From Candidatus Woesearchaeota archaeon (GTDB lineage: Archaea; Nanobdellota; Nanobdellia; Woesearchaeales; UBA10107), in contig JAFGRQ010000017.1 of assembly GCA_016935155.1 (NCBI GenBank), forward strand, positions 1 through 36,970: a stretch of 36,970 bases of DNA. The letters are read 5' to 3'. The notes under the pieces are model-generated. The model made no database searches. It worked only from the letters and a program-made list of their open reading frames with translations, and was not told the origin of the DNA. How positions within the stretch are numbered: position 1 is the stretch's first letter; every line of letters begins with the position of its first letter. Below, in pieces: positions 16,516-26,543 of the stretch. A program made the translations under genes and the position numbers.

Positions 16516-17826
16516 TTACATAGCCTTTTTAATTAAATCGATGCACATTCCTGCTGCTACTGTTGCACCGGAATCTCTGATTGCGAATCTCGCAAGCTGA
16601 GGTATTTCCTTCTGCTTTTCGATGCATAATGGCTGCATTGGTTTGCATTTTATAATCGCCGCGTCACCATTTTTGATGAAGTCGGGATGTTCTGCCAGTA
16701 CTTCTCCAGTCATTGGATTTAGTTTTTTAACCAGTTCTGTAATTTGGCATGCAACCTGTGCTGTGTGAATGTGGAATACTGGTGTGTATCCAACAGTAAT
16801 TACAGATGAATGGTTCAATACAACAATCTGCGCTGTGAATTCTGTTGCAACAGTAGGGATATTGCTTGAGTGACCAAGAACATCTCCCCTTGCAGCGTCC
16901 TTCTTTTCAACTCCTCTGACTACGAAGCCAATGTTATCACCAGGTTCTGCGCTTTGAAGCGCTTCATGGTGCATTTCGATTGACTTTACTTCTCCAGAAA
17001 CTCCTTTTCCTTCTCTTCCTGGAACGATAGTAACTTTGTCATTTACCTTAATCACTCCTGTTTCGACCTTTCCAACCGGAACGGTTCCGATTCCTGCAAT
17101 TTTGTAAACATCCTGCAAAGGAAGTCTCAATGGAAGGTCTGTTGGTTTCTGAGGTTCTTTCAGGTTGTTCATTGCTTCGAGCAATGTTGGTCCTGTGTAC
17201 CATGACATGTTTGTAGATTTCTTTGCAACATTATCTCCTTTCAATGAGGCAATCGGTATGAACGGAACGTCTTCAATTTTCCATCCAGATGCTTTCAGCA
17301 AAGCTGATACAGCTGTTTTTACTCCTTCGAATCTTTCTTTGTTGTATCCCTGCATGTCCATTTTGTTGACAGCAACGATTAATTGTCCAACGCCAAGGAT
17401 TTTTGTCAGTCTTGCGTGTTCTACTGTTTGAGGAGGAAGTTCTGTGACTGATTCTGTTCCCTTGATTTCGTTCGCACCGCATACAAGAACTGCAACATCA
17501 GCTTGTGCTGCTCCTGTAATCATGTTTTTAACGAAGTCTTTGTGGCCAGGCGCATCAATTATTGTGAAATAATATTTGTCAGTTTCAAATCTCTGGTGAG
17601 ACAAGTCGATTGTAATTCCTCTTTCCTGCTCTTCTTTCAGAGTATCCATTACGTAAGCAAATTCGAAGCCTACTTTTCCAAGCTCCTTTGCTTTTTCTTG
17701 AAGTTTTCTCATTGCCTGTTCGTCTACATTTCCTGAATCATACAATAGTCTTCCGACTGTCGTAGATTTTCCGTGGTCGATGTGACCCACGAATACAATA
17801 TTTACGTGTGGTTTTGCCTTAGCCAT
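16516..17826 (-). CDS. tuf: Translation elongation factor EF-1alpha
   Basis: [29 protein letters not shown] motifs; full length 436 aa. Confidence 0.98.
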   Translation of the reverse strand: MAKAKPHVNIVFVGHIDHGKSTTVGRLLYDSGNVDEQAMRKLQEKAKELGKVGFEFAYVMDTLKEEQERGITIDLSHQRFETDKYYFTIIDAPGHKDFVKNMITGAAQADVAVLVCGANEIKGTESVTELPPQTVEHARLTKILGVGQLIVAVNKMDMQGYNKERFEGVKTAVSALLKASGWKIEDVPFIPIASLKGDNVAKKSTNMSWYTGPTLLEAMNNLKEPQKPTDLPLRLPLQDVYKIAGIGTVPVGKVETGVIKVNDKVTIVPGREGKGVSGEVKSIEMHHEALQSAEPGDNIGFVVRGVEKKDAARGDVLGHSSNIPTVATEFTAQIVVLNHSSVITVGYTPVFHIHTAQVACQITELVKKLNPMTGEVLAEHPDFIKNGDAAIIKCKPMQPLCIEKQKEIPQLARFAIRDSGATVAAGMCIDLIKKAM

Positions 17827-17959
17827 TTTTATAATTCCTCCCTATGAATAGGATAATTTTGGGTTTTGATGTTGCTATTTAAAGCTTTCGCTTAAATGAG
17901 TTCTCTATCCCCCTTAGACTATAGAATTTAAGGGGCTTTATAAAGGTTTCTGTGTAGAA

Positions 17960-18643
17960 TTAGTTGTGCAAGTTCTCATTCATCCTGTCCATTAGAAATT
18001 TTTCAGCTTTTTCGACTTCACTTCCGCCAACCAGGAATTCAAGAGTCTCTCCTTTTTCGAACGTTGGATTGTTGAACTGCAAATCACAGTAAGGAACAAT
18101 GTTTCCGTTTTCTCTCAGATAAAAGTCAGGGATTATGTTTTTTCCATTCACGAAGACATTGCAGTAAAATCCTTTCAATGCTTCAACTAAAGAATTTATT
18201 TGTTCTGTGTTATCAACATTTACCTTGTGTTTGTGGAATATTCCTTTCGCAGTTTTTTCTCTCCGCAAATACCAGTTTTCAACCCATTTATTTCCTTTTT
18301 CAGATTCTCTCCATTCGCACAAAATGTTGTTTATTTCATCTTTCTCATGGGAATAGTTAGTATCAATTCTCTTTTTCATTTCATGGAGATTTCTGTCAGA
18401 CTCACAGGCATATTTTGTGCCTTTTAGACCTTCACGAATCAATTCAAAATTTCTTTGTAAATGCAATCCCGTATCCCATTCTTCTTTGTGTACAGATACT
18501 GCTTCTCTTGTTGTAATTGGTTTGCTTTCTATTCCGTGGTAGAATTTATGTGTAAGTGCAGCTTCCAACTCGTAAGGTTTGACAATTGCGATTTCAGAAC
18601 TATTGTTGGTCTGGGTTTCGAGCGCCATTTTGGATTTTCTCAA
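17960..18643 (-). CDS. Hypothetical protein
   Basis: 227-aa ORF; MALETQ start also possible. Confidence 0.5.
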   Translation of the reverse strand: MRKSKMALETQTNNSSEIAIVKPYELEAALTHKFYHGIESKPITTREAVSVHKEEWDTGLHLQRNFELIREGLKGTKYACESDRNLHEMKKRIDTNYSHEKDEINNILCEWRESEKGNKWVENWYLRREKTAKGIFHKHKVNVDNTEQINSLVEALKGFYCNVFVNGKNIIPDFYLRENGNIVPYCDLQFNNPTFEKGETLEFLVGGSEVEKAEKFLMDRMNENLHN

Positions 18644-18685
18644 GTGAAACTATTATTTAAAGAATGATATATATTTTATATAAAT

Positions 18686-19063
18686 TTACTGTATGTTCTC
18701 ACTTGCGGCAACGAGTTCTTCCAGCTTTTCTTCTGCATCTTCTGGTTCAACCGCCTCAAGAGCCGTTTTTTCAAGATTGCCCTCTTTGAAGGAATTCAAC
18801 TCTTCTTTTTTCAAATATAGTTCTTTGCATTCTGTGTGAGGATCTCTTGGGACAACATTGTAACTCAAATCTGCTCTGCAATCGACACAAGCACCCTGGG
18901 TTATTTCAGATATTCTTTTTGGAACGAGTTCTTCACAGCAGTAACAAGGAATGGTGTCTTTTTTTTCATCGGGACTCAACTCTCTGCATCTTTTTGTTAC
19001 AACATCTAGAAATCTTATGTATTCCATTCCGTGCCAGATTATTTCTTTCATATTTTCTTTCAT
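18686..19063 (-). CDS. Hypothetical zinc-ribbon-like protein
   Basis: CYCCEELVPKRISEITQGACVDCR. Confidence 0.55.
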   Translation of the reverse strand: MKENMKEIIWHGMEYIRFLDVVTKRCRELSPDEKKDTIPCYCCEELVPKRISEITQGACVDCRADLSYNVVPRDPHTECKELYLKKEELNSFKEGNLEKTALEAVEPEDAEEKLEELVAASENIQ

Positions 19064-19145
19064 ATCAAAAACTCGGGATATCCAAGTCCTTTATATAACT
19101 TCTCTTTAGTTATTTTTATAAACGGCGGGTGAGGAGATTCTCACC

Positions 19146-19355
19146 ATGAGAAGGTCATGGATGATAATGGGGGGAACTGCTGTTGCAGCCGGATTAACGA
19201 TGATTCTGGCCCTTGTTTTTGCTGTTGTTGCAATCCCGATTTTGATTGTTGGAGGGATTCTTATGTTTTTAATCGGTTTGCTCATTCCGGAGAACGGCGC
19301 CTACTACTTCACGTACGATATCAAAAAGAAAAGAATGGTCAAGAAAAGAGCATAA
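19146..19355 (+). CDS. Small membrane protein
   Basis: 69 aa with two hydrophobic segments and a basic C-terminus. Confidence 0.5.
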   Translation: MRRSWMIMGGTAVAAGLTMILALVFAVVAIPILIVGGILMFLIGLLIPENGAYYFTYDIKKKRMVKKRA

Positions 19356-19392
19356 TGTTTAAATACTAAAAGGGTATTTTGCTAATCAAGGG

Positions 19393-19962
19393 GTGCTTAA
19401 CATGGGTAAATTTATAGATAACTGGGAGCCGCCAAGGCTCGAAGAAAGGCAAAATTCTTTCGGATGGCTGTGGTTAATATTTTTGTTCGTTGCAATTGGG
19501 TTGGTCGTTTTGTTTTTAATGCAGCAGAAAACAGGGAGTCAAGCTCCTTCGCAGACTGTGCAGGAAACAAGTGCGCCTTCAGCATCTGAATCTTCAACGC
19601 CAGGCGCATCATCTGCGCAGCCTAATGTTGCAGCATCTTCTGCACCTGAAATAGACCGGTCTTGCACAGCAGTTGCAGGAATTGTTCCAGGAACGACAGT
19701 CAGAGACGGAAATGTAATTACTGTTTCATTCAAAAACAACGGAAAAGTAGGAATTGAAGGTTCATATTTTGAATTTTCCTCTGGAGAAAAAAAGATTTAC
19801 AAGATGAACTCTGAAGCGGTTGCGATTGGCGGATTGGTAACGTACACGGTTGATTTAGATGACGCAGCAGGAGAACTTGGTTCGGAAGTCAAGTCATTTG
19901 TTATACTTCCAATCCAAAACGGAAAAGCTTGTTTGAATCAAAGAATGGTTGTGATTAAGTAA
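19393..19962 (+). CDS. Single-TM protein with extracytoplasmic domain
   Basis: TM (LWLIFLFVAIGLVVLFLM), Ser/Ala-rich linker, beta-rich domain. Confidence 0.6.
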   Translation: MLNMGKFIDNWEPPRLEERQNSFGWLWLIFLFVAIGLVVLFLMQQKTGSQAPSQTVQETSAPSASESSTPGASSAQPNVAASSAPEIDRSCTAVAGIVPGTTVRDGNVITVSFKNNGKVGIEGSYFEFSSGEKKIYKMNSEAVAIGGLVTYTVDLDDAAGELGSEVKSFVILPIQNGKACLNQRMVVIK

Positions 19963-19967
19963 TCACA

Positions 19968-20327
19968 TCATTTTTTCCATTTTTCTATTCTTTTTTTGCA
20001 TTCTTTGCATCTTTTTTTCAAATCTCCGATTGAAATGTTAATATTAACTTTTGCATTCCTGTGTTCTTTCGGCAGATAAGAAAAATCGGGAGCTTTTAGT
20101 TTTGAATTGTGTGAATAACCTCTTCTTAACATTTCTTTTACCAATTGATTGTGTCTTTTTTCATAGCTCTTCGGTTCAATCTGAACTTTTGGGGAGATTC
20201 TTCCATGAACTTTGATTTTCTTTTTGAAAGAAGGAATAAATTTATGCAATTCTCCGTGCTCGCCAAGAAGATGTTTTCTGCACAATAGTTTTGGGTCAAT
20301 CATCCACATTCTCATTTTTTTGAGCAT
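19968..20327 (-). CDS. Pyrimidine-dimer DNA glycosylase (T4 endonuclease V-like) family protein
   Basis: MWMIDPKLLCRKHLLGEHGELHKF...SYEKRHNQLVKEMLRRGYSHNS: pattern like T4 EndoV (LADQHLMAEYRELPRV...LIAECLKRGF). Confidence 0.7.
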   Translation of the reverse strand: MLKKMRMWMIDPKLLCRKHLLGEHGELHKFIPSFKKKIKVHGRISPKVQIEPKSYEKRHNQLVKEMLRRGYSHNSKLKAPDFSYLPKEHRNAKVNINISIGDLKKRCKECKKRIEKWKK

Positions 20328-20710
20328 TCCTGAATCGAAACGACTTCGCAGTACTTGGTATTTGGTTCATACCGCAATATAACATTAACATTAGGTAGTT
20401 TGAACTGAAAATCTTCGAATTCCGAACATAATTCGTCAAGAACTGAAGGATTTGTTTCTCTGTTTATATGAGCAATTATTTTTCCTGTTTTGTCATTAAT
20501 GTTTAAACAATCTCCGTAATTATCTTCATGCGTTGCAGAAACATTTTTTAATCCAACCCACGCGAAACCACTCTCGACAGAATACCATGGGTTTGTTTTA
20601 AGGCTTGCTGCATTATCTACGAGGTCTTTTATAGATTCGGCGATATATTGCTGAGGAAGAAAAATTTTTGATAATATTCCTTTGATGCCTTTTTTTTGTA
20701 ATAATTGCAT
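20312..20710 (-). CDS. Hypothetical protein
   Basis: 132-aa ORF overlapping the downstream EndoV-like gene. Confidence 0.5.
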   Translation of the reverse strand: MQLLQKKGIKGILSKIFLPQQYIAESIKDLVDNAASLKTNPWYSVESGFAWVGLKNVSATHEDNYGDCLNINDKTGKIIAHINRETNPSVLDELCSEFEDFQFKLPNVNVILRYEPNTKYCEVVSIQECSKK

Positions 20711-20779
20711 AGTTAGATTTGTTTTTTCTAATATATAAATACATAGGATGAAAACTAAATAAAAAATAAACGGTTATCG

Positions 20780-22996
20780 CTAACCGCCTGCATGAGATTT
20801 TGCAACACCCATTTCATCAACAGACAGTTTCTTTCTCTCTCTAATCTGTCCAACCACTTTGCCCTGCAACTCTGGATTCATTCTTTTGAAAGTCTGGTCA
20901 GCCATGGATTGAACGCCGCGTCCATTTGTTGCAGACCTTAAATCATTTGATAGTCCAAATGTTTCTGCAACAGGTATTTCTCCGCGAACTGTGACAAAAG
21001 ATTCTTCTTCAGTTATGACATCAATTAAAATTCCTCTTTTCTGAGTAACTAATTTAGTTAATTCTCCCATGTATTCAATAGGTGCTTCAAACAATAACGT
21101 CTGAACTGGTTCAAACATAACTGGTTTGGCCTGTATCATTGCGCCTCTGATTGCTTCTCTCACAGCAGGAAGAACTTGCGCCGGTCCTCTGTGAATAGCA
21201 TCTTCGTGCATGTTGATGTCAGTTAATCTGACAACCATGTTGACACATTTTTCTCTCGCTAAAGGACCATAAGACATGACATCTTCAAATCCATCAATTA
21301 TTAATTCAAGAATTTCCTCGATTCCAACAATACCTCTTGTTTGGTCTAAAAATATATTCCCTTCATAAATGTCTTTAACCTGTCTTGATTCTTTGTTGTC
21401 AAATCCTGCATTTTCCAAAGCTTCCCATAATTTCTGGTCTTTTTTCTTAATTCTGCCGTTTGGAATGAAGCCGTCTGCAATCGCCTTTGACATTGTTTCT
21501 GACATTTGCTCAACCTTAATGTAGATTTTGTTGTGCTTGTTTGGAGATTTTCCTTCAACTTCCGGAGATTCACCGGCAACTGATTCTCTGTAAACAACAA
21601 TTGGAGGAGAGCCAAGGACATCAACATTTTTTTCTGTCTTGATTCTGTTTTCAACGATTTCTAGGTGCAGTTCTCCCATGCCGCTCAGCAAGTGCTCTCC
21701 TGTTTCTTCGTGAATTTCAACTTTGATTGAAGGATCTTCTTTTACAACCTGTCTTAAAACTTCAACTAGCTTAGGCAAATCTGCAGGATTTTTTGCTTTG
21801 ATTGCTTTTGTAACAACCGGCTCGAAAATATGCTTCATTTCTTCAAAAGCAACATCTGGTTCGAGAGAAAGTGTATCTCCCGCTCTTGTTCTAACTCCCA
21901 TTATTGCAACAATGTTTCCGCAGGGCATTGCCTCGATCATTTCCGGCCTTACTCCTTTGTAAACATAAAGATTCTGAATTTTTTGTTTTGAATTATCACC
22001 CGAGATGCAAACTTCCTGTCCTGACCTTATCGTTCCTGAATACAGTCTTCCTGCTGCAACTTCTCTGTTGCTTCTCTGGTCAATTAAAATTCTTGTAACA
22101 ACAAAAGTAAGTTTTCCGTCTGGATTGCATGACAATAAATCTTTTCCTAATTCGGAGTCAATATCTCCTCTCCATATTTTTGGAATTCTGTAAGCCTGAG
22201 CTTGTTTAGGGTCAGGAAGGTGCTTGATAACCATATCTAAAAGAACTTCATATAATGGAGCCTTGTCCCAAACCCATTTTTTCCTTACATCTTCGTCTAA
22301 ATTGTAAATATTTAAAATATCTTTGAATGAAACCCCTTTTTTTTTCATGAACGGAACAGACATAGCCCAGTTGTCTCTTGCAGAACCAAACGCAACAGAA
22401 CCGTCTGCAATATCTACTTTCCATTTCTCCCTGAATTCGGGTTCTGCTATTTGTCCAACTAATTTATTGAATTTGAGAACAATTTCAGCGAATCTTTTCT
22501 GCATTTGCTCGGGAGTGAACATCATTTCTTTGATTAATCTGTCACATTTATTGATGAAAAGAACAGGTTTAACTCTTTCTCTAAGTGCCTGTTTCAAAAC
22601 AGTTTCTGTCTGAGGCATTATTCCTTCAGAAGCGCAGACGAGAACAACAGTTCCGTCAACAGCCCTCATTGCTCTTGTAACATTTCCTCCAAAATCAACG
22701 TGACCAGGAGTATCAATGAGATTGATAAGGAAATCTTCTCCATTAAATGTGTGAGCCATGGAAACGTTTGCTGAATCAACAGTAAGAAGTCTTTCCTGCT
22801 CGTCTTTGTGCTGCCATGTTGCCATCCCCTCTTCCAAATCTCCTGCTGCTTTTTCAGACATTAAACCAGCCGCTGCGAGAAGATTATCTGTCAAAGCTGT
22901 TTTGCCATGGTGAATGTGAGCAGAAGTAGCTATGTTTCTAATGTGAGTTTGATTTGATGCAATTCTCAGCATTTTTGCCAGTTTTTCATCTGCCAT
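20780..22996 (-). CDS. fusA: Translation elongation factor aEF-2
   Basis: HIHHGKTALTDNLL, DTPGHVDFGG, NKCDR; diphthamide-site segment HEDAIHRGPAQ present. Confidence 0.97.
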   Translation of the reverse strand: MADEKLAKMLRIASNQTHIRNIATSAHIHHGKTALTDNLLAAAGLMSEKAAGDLEEGMATWQHKDEQERLLTVDSANVSMAHTFNGEDFLINLIDTPGHVDFGGNVTRAMRAVDGTVVLVCASEGIMPQTETVLKQALRERVKPVLFINKCDRLIKEMMFTPEQMQKRFAEIVLKFNKLVGQIAEPEFREKWKVDIADGSVAFGSARDNWAMSVPFMKKKGVSFKDILNIYNLDEDVRKKWVWDKAPLYEVLLDMVIKHLPDPKQAQAYRIPKIWRGDIDSELGKDLLSCNPDGKLTFVVTRILIDQRSNREVAAGRLYSGTIRSGQEVCISGDNSKQKIQNLYVYKGVRPEMIEAMPCGNIVAIMGVRTRAGDTLSLEPDVAFEEMKHIFEPVVTKAIKAKNPADLPKLVEVLRQVVKEDPSIKVEIHEETGEHLLSGMGELHLEIVENRIKTEKNVDVLGSPPIVVYRESVAGESPEVEGKSPNKHNKIYIKVEQMSETMSKAIADGFIPNGRIKKKDQKLWEALENAGFDNKESRQVKDIYEGNIFLDQTRGIVGIEEILELIIDGFEDVMSYGPLAREKCVNMVVRLTDINMHEDAIHRGPAQVLPAVREAIRGAMIQAKPVMFEPVQTLLFEAPIEYMGELTKLVTQKRGILIDVITEEESFVTVRGEIPVAETFGLSNDLRSATNGRGVQSMADQTFKRMNPELQGKVVGQIRERKKLSVDEMGVAKSHAGG

Positions 22997-23007
22997 TTTT
23001 AATTACC

Positions 23008-23526
23008 TCATTTCCAATATGAATATTCAACTGTTTCTTGTTTTGTTTCGTTTGGATAAATTTTGCTCACCAATTCATCCGGTTTAAACCAAAGCTTGAT
23101 TTCACGTTCTGCTTGTTCCCCATCTTCTGAAGCATGCATCACGTTTTCGAATACACCGCTATCGGAATGTATTCTTCCGTATTTTCCTCTTATTGTTGTA
23201 GGTTCTGCTTTTTCAGGATTTGTTGCTCCTGCAAGTTCCCTTATCTTTGCTATCGCATCTTCTCCCTCATACACCATTACGAGAACCCTATTTGTATGAT
23301 AGTGCCCCATGATATATTTTAGAGTTGCTTCGAAAATAGCTTCTCCTTTAGCTTCTTTTAGTTTATGATAATGTCTTTCTGCAAGTTCTCTTGAAACACT
23401 AACTATTTTTGCACCGACTATCGTTAATTTAGTCTCTGCAAGTTTTGAAATAATGTCTCCAGTTAGAGATTTAACCAAACCATCTGGTTTGATTATGACT
23501 AAACATTGTTCAACTTTTTCTGTCAT
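23008..23526 (-). CDS. ndk: Nucleoside diphosphate kinase
   Basis: CLVIIKPDGLVKSL...TIRGKYGRI...ENVMHASE. Confidence 0.93.
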   Translation of the reverse strand: MTEKVEQCLVIIKPDGLVKSLTGDIISKLAETKLTIVGAKIVSVSRELAERHYHKLKEAKGEAIFEATLKYIMGHYHTNRVLVMVYEGEDAIAKIRELAGATNPEKAEPTTIRGKYGRIHSDSGVFENVMHASEDGEQAEREIKLWFKPDELVSKIYPNETKQETVEYSYWK

Positions 23527-23527
23527 T

Positions 23528-23815
23528 TTATTTAGTTTTTTTAGGAGATTCTTTTTTTACTTCTTTCTTTGTCTCTTTGACTTCTGTTTTTACTTTCTTC
23601 GAAACTTGATTTCCTTCCTTCAGCAATCCCAATCTAACTTGCTTCGCATTTTTGTATTCGACAGTCCAGGGAGTTTCTCTCGCGACTCTTTTTAATTTAA
23701 GCAGGTTCTTTTCGCATTTTCTGCTGCAAAAATTAATTGTCTTTCCATCTTTCATGAAAAGAGTTTTCCCTGTTCCTTTTTCAATTTCAGAACCGCAGAA
23801 AGAGCATTTGGTCAT
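23528..23815 (-). CDS. rpl24e: Ribosomal protein eL24
   Basis: KCSFCGSEIEKGTGKTLFMKDGKTINFCSRKCEKN, Lys-rich tail. Confidence 0.93.
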   Translation of the reverse strand: MTKCSFCGSEIEKGTGKTLFMKDGKTINFCSRKCEKNLLKLKRVARETPWTVEYKNAKQVRLGLLKEGNQVSKKVKTEVKETKKEVKKESPKKTK

Positions 23816-24123
23816 TTTCTTCCGCCGCCCTGGAATAATTTCTGGGCTTCAAATTCTGTTTCTCTGAGCATCAAGATATCTCCGAGCTGAATGGGTCCCC
23901 TGACATTTCTTCTTAAAGTCTTATTTGCATCTCTTCCTTCAAGAACCTTGCATCTTATTTGAGTTACCTCTCCTCTCGTTCCTGTTCTTCCTACGATTTC
24001 CTCAACTCTCGCAGGAACCGCAGGGGAAAATGAAACTCCTGATGTCTGCTTCTGCTCGGGCTGCTGTTTTCCTTTGAACTCGTTCATAACGAGTTCTTTT
24101 TTTTGTGGCTTATCGCTTCCCAT
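23812..24123 (-). CDS. rps28e: Ribosomal protein eS28
   Basis: VEEIVGRTGTRGEVTQIRCKVLEGRDANKTLRRNVRGPIQLGDILMLRETE. Confidence 0.93.
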   Translation of the reverse strand: MGSDKPQKKELVMNEFKGKQQPEQKQTSGVSFSPAVPARVEEIVGRTGTRGEVTQIRCKVLEGRDANKTLRRNVRGPIQLGDILMLRETEFEAQKLFQGGGRK

Positions 24124-24167
24124 TTTTAAACTCCATTTAAAACTTGAAAATTTTTAATTTTCATTGT

Positions 24168-24488
24168 TTACTCTTTGGCAATTTGTGTGATTATTTTCTT
24201 TGATTCGCCTTCTTGAACAATCGCAACGCTTGATGTTGGAAGTGCAAGTCCTGCGGCTGTTCCGAGTTCTTCTCTCGAATCAACTTCAACGCAAGGAACT
24301 CCTTTTTCTTTTGCAAGAATAGGCAAGTGCATTATGATTTCAGCTGGCTGTGTATCTTTTGCATAAACAACAAGCTTTGCATTTCCCTTTTCCAAGGCTT
24401 TTGTGACTTCGTTTGTTCCTTTTTTTATTTTTCCTGAATTCTTAGCTACTTCGATTGCTTGTAATGCTAGGTCTTTTTTGTCGCTCAT
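24168..24488 (-). CDS. rpl7ae: Ribosomal protein L7Ae (eL8)
   Basis: GKIKKGTNEVTKALEKGNAKLVVYAKDTQPAEIIMHLP. Confidence 0.96.
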   Translation of the reverse strand: MSDKKDLALQAIEVAKNSGKIKKGTNEVTKALEKGNAKLVVYAKDTQPAEIIMHLPILAKEKGVPCVEVDSREELGTAAGLALPTSSVAIVQEGESKKIITQIAKE

Positions 24489-24528
24489 TTTTGCTCCAAC
24501 CTATTGGATTACAAGGACTTAGAATGCC

Positions 24529-24558
24529 CTCGTTCAGCGCCAGTGCGCGTCATAACTC
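24529..24558 (-). promoter_or_regulatory. Candidate kink-turn in the L7Ae mRNA leader
   Basis: GAGUUAUGACGCGCACUGGCGCUGAACGAG: GCGC/GCGC stem flanked by tandem G-A positions (GA C ... U GA) with a 3-nt UAU bulge; weak C-stem. Confidence 0.4.
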
Positions 24559-24587
24559 ATAGGTATGTTATTTTTGCTTAACTGCTT

Positions 24588-24600
24588 GTTTATAAAGCTT
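24588..24600 (-). promoter_or_regulatory. TATA box of the L7Ae block
   Basis: AAGCTTTATAAAC about 110 nt upstream of the L7Ae start. Confidence 0.5.
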
Positions 24601-24641
24601 ACGATGTTAGATTTAAATAGTTTTAGTCAAATCTTCCTTTC

Positions 24642-24980
24642 ATGACACCGGCAGCAACATTAACAAAAAAGGGATACGATTTGGGGCAGCACAGACTGCG
24701 CATTGTTCACAAAAAAAGAGAAGTAGAATTTCTCGCGAAGTGCACTTATTACTTAGAGGCGTTAGATATCGTCAGGCATTTGATTGAAGTAAATGATTTA
24801 TTGATGGATGAGGGAATTAAGCAAAATGAGAACAAGCTAAAAGAAGAATTAACCATTCTTACAAAGATTGGCAAGGCAATTAAGCAGGAAAAGCCGGCTG
24901 ATTTTGAAAGGTTAAAAAAAGAATATTTTGAATATTTGGAAAAGAATGGTGTTTTTTCAGAGTTAAATAAATATGGATAA
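24642..24980 (+). CDS. Hypothetical protein
   Basis: 112-aa ORF, overlapping the next gene by 8 nt. Confidence 0.55.
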   Translation: MTPAATLTKKGYDLGQHRLRIVHKKREVEFLAKCTYYLEALDIVRHLIEVNDLLMDEGIKQNENKLKEELTILTKIGKAIKQEKPADFERLKKEYFEYLEKNGVFSELNKYG

Positions 24981-25509
24981 GCATTACGATTTGAAATTAG
25001 AAAAGCACGAATTAGAAGAAGAAACAGAAGAGAAGATTAAACGAAAAAAGATAGCAGCATTTGTTTTCAGTATTTTTCTTGCTTTGTTGATGCTTTCTTT
25101 CATTGTTCCGCATGACGTGCTGATAAGTCTGATTGAAAGTGAAACAATAAACAACAACACAATCGAAAAGGATGATGTAAAATATTATTTCAAACCCGAT
25201 GTGCTTGAAGCTTTGCAGAAATATTATGTTGAACACCAAACAGCAGAGTTCAAGCTTTGTCTCGAAGGATTTGTAAAAGACGGTTCATATTATGTAACGT
25301 CTTTCTACGAGCCAAAAATTTATTTTAACAATCCAATCACTGTTCATTCAGCAATCTGTAATGAATCAACAATTATTGATTTGCATTCTCATCCATTGAG
25401 AAACTGCATTTTTTCGGAGCAGGACATAATGACATACAGAATGATGAATAGAGAAATGGCCGGTGCTGTGATGTGCGACATTGACAGGTTTAATTTTTAT
25501 TCTGGATAA
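24973..25509 (+). CDS. Membrane-anchored JAMM/MPN+ metalloprotease-like protein
   Basis: N-terminal TM; HSHPLRNCIFSEQD matches JAMM signature H-x-H-x7-S-x2-D. Confidence 0.7.
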   Translation: MDKHYDLKLEKHELEEETEEKIKRKKIAAFVFSIFLALLMLSFIVPHDVLISLIESETINNNTIEKDDVKYYFKPDVLEALQKYYVEHQTAEFKLCLEGFVKDGSYYVTSFYEPKIYFNNPITVHSAICNESTIIDLHSHPLRNCIFSEQDIMTYRMMNREMAGAVMCDIDRFNFYSG

Positions 25510-25676
25510 TTTGTGTTGTTTAATTATCTGAAAAAGCTACAAAATTTCAGAGAGACTCCGGCAGAACACAGAACACAACCCAGCACTTGATTTTTCAAAA
25601 ATTTTGGTTTTATGGAATATTTAATTAAAATAAAAAAGGAAGAATGGTGTGGGCGCTGAGTTCAAATGGAGAAAAT

Positions 25677-26498
25677 CTAAACCAATGTTAAAATAAACTC
25701 TTTTAAAAATATCAAAGCAACATAAGCAATCAGGAATGCAGGCAAGAATGGAATTCCTAGTTTAATCTGAATTTTACCTCTGTAATTCTTCAAGGCGTTT
25801 ATTTGTTTCATGGTTATTCCGTGATATTTTGGAGATGCGATTAGCTTGCCTTTCATTCTTATTTCATCTATTATCCAGTCTCCTTCTGTTAATTGCGAGG
25901 CCTTTACTTTTTTTATCAAACAGGATTTTTCAACAGATTTAACAAAAATATATGAACTGACTGCAATAAGAAACAGCAGAGCAAGTCCTGACAGAAGAAA
26001 AGCAAAAGCAAATTCAATCGCAGCGAAAGAAAGCAAAGAAATAACTAAAAAAACGGAGGCAAAAACAAAAATAGATTTTGATTTCATGAATTCTTTTCTG
26101 AATGTTCCGGCAAAAATTCTTTTGTTCCTCATTGCGAGATAAACAGACCATATGATTCCGTAAACAGCTCCAACAAAAATGAGCAGAATGAAAAAAACAA
26201 ATGCAGAGCTATTTAATCCGGTTACTGCTCCAATTCCCATTGCCGCACTTACATCTCCTCCTCCCCACTGCGATGATTTGTACATAAGATAAGCAGCACA
26301 AAAGAAAACTGCAAGTCCAAGCAGTCCGTCTAGCAAATAACTGAAGTTTGAGGTGAATATTGAGTTCAAAAGCCGTATTCCAATCGCTCCGGCAAGGAAA
26401 CTGTAGCTAATCCAGTATGGAACTTCGTGTTTTCGAAAATCAGTCACCGAACCGGCAAAAAGGGCAGTTATTGCGAGCAAATTTAAAACAAGGTCCAT
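25677..26498 (-). CDS. A24-family prepilin/preflagellin peptidase
   Basis: AGSVTDFRKHEVPYW and GGGDVSAAMGIG aspartyl motifs in a multi-TM protein. Confidence 0.85.
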   Translation of the reverse strand: MDLVLNLLAITALFAGSVTDFRKHEVPYWISYSFLAGAIGIRLLNSIFTSNFSYLLDGLLGLAVFFCAAYLMYKSSQWGGGDVSAAMGIGAVTGLNSSAFVFFILLIFVGAVYGIIWSVYLAMRNKRIFAGTFRKEFMKSKSIFVFASVFLVISLLSFAAIEFAFAFLLSGLALLFLIAVSSYIFVKSVEKSCLIKKVKASQLTEGDWIIDEIRMKGKLIASPKYHGITMKQINALKNYRGKIQIKLGIPFLPAFLIAYVALIFLKEFILTLV

Positions 26499-26543
26499 TG
26501 TGTTCTTAAATCTCCCAAAAAACTATATAAATGTTCTTGTATT

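Noticed and set aside
20780-22996. EF-2 switch I variant DEQERLLTVDSANVSM instead of RGITI
   Set aside because: Likely lineage variation in a clearly functional full-length EF-2; diphthamide-site sequence intact.
25658-25669. T-loop-like GAGTTCAAATGG suggesting another tRNA
   Set aside because: No matching acceptor, D- or anticodon arms nearby.
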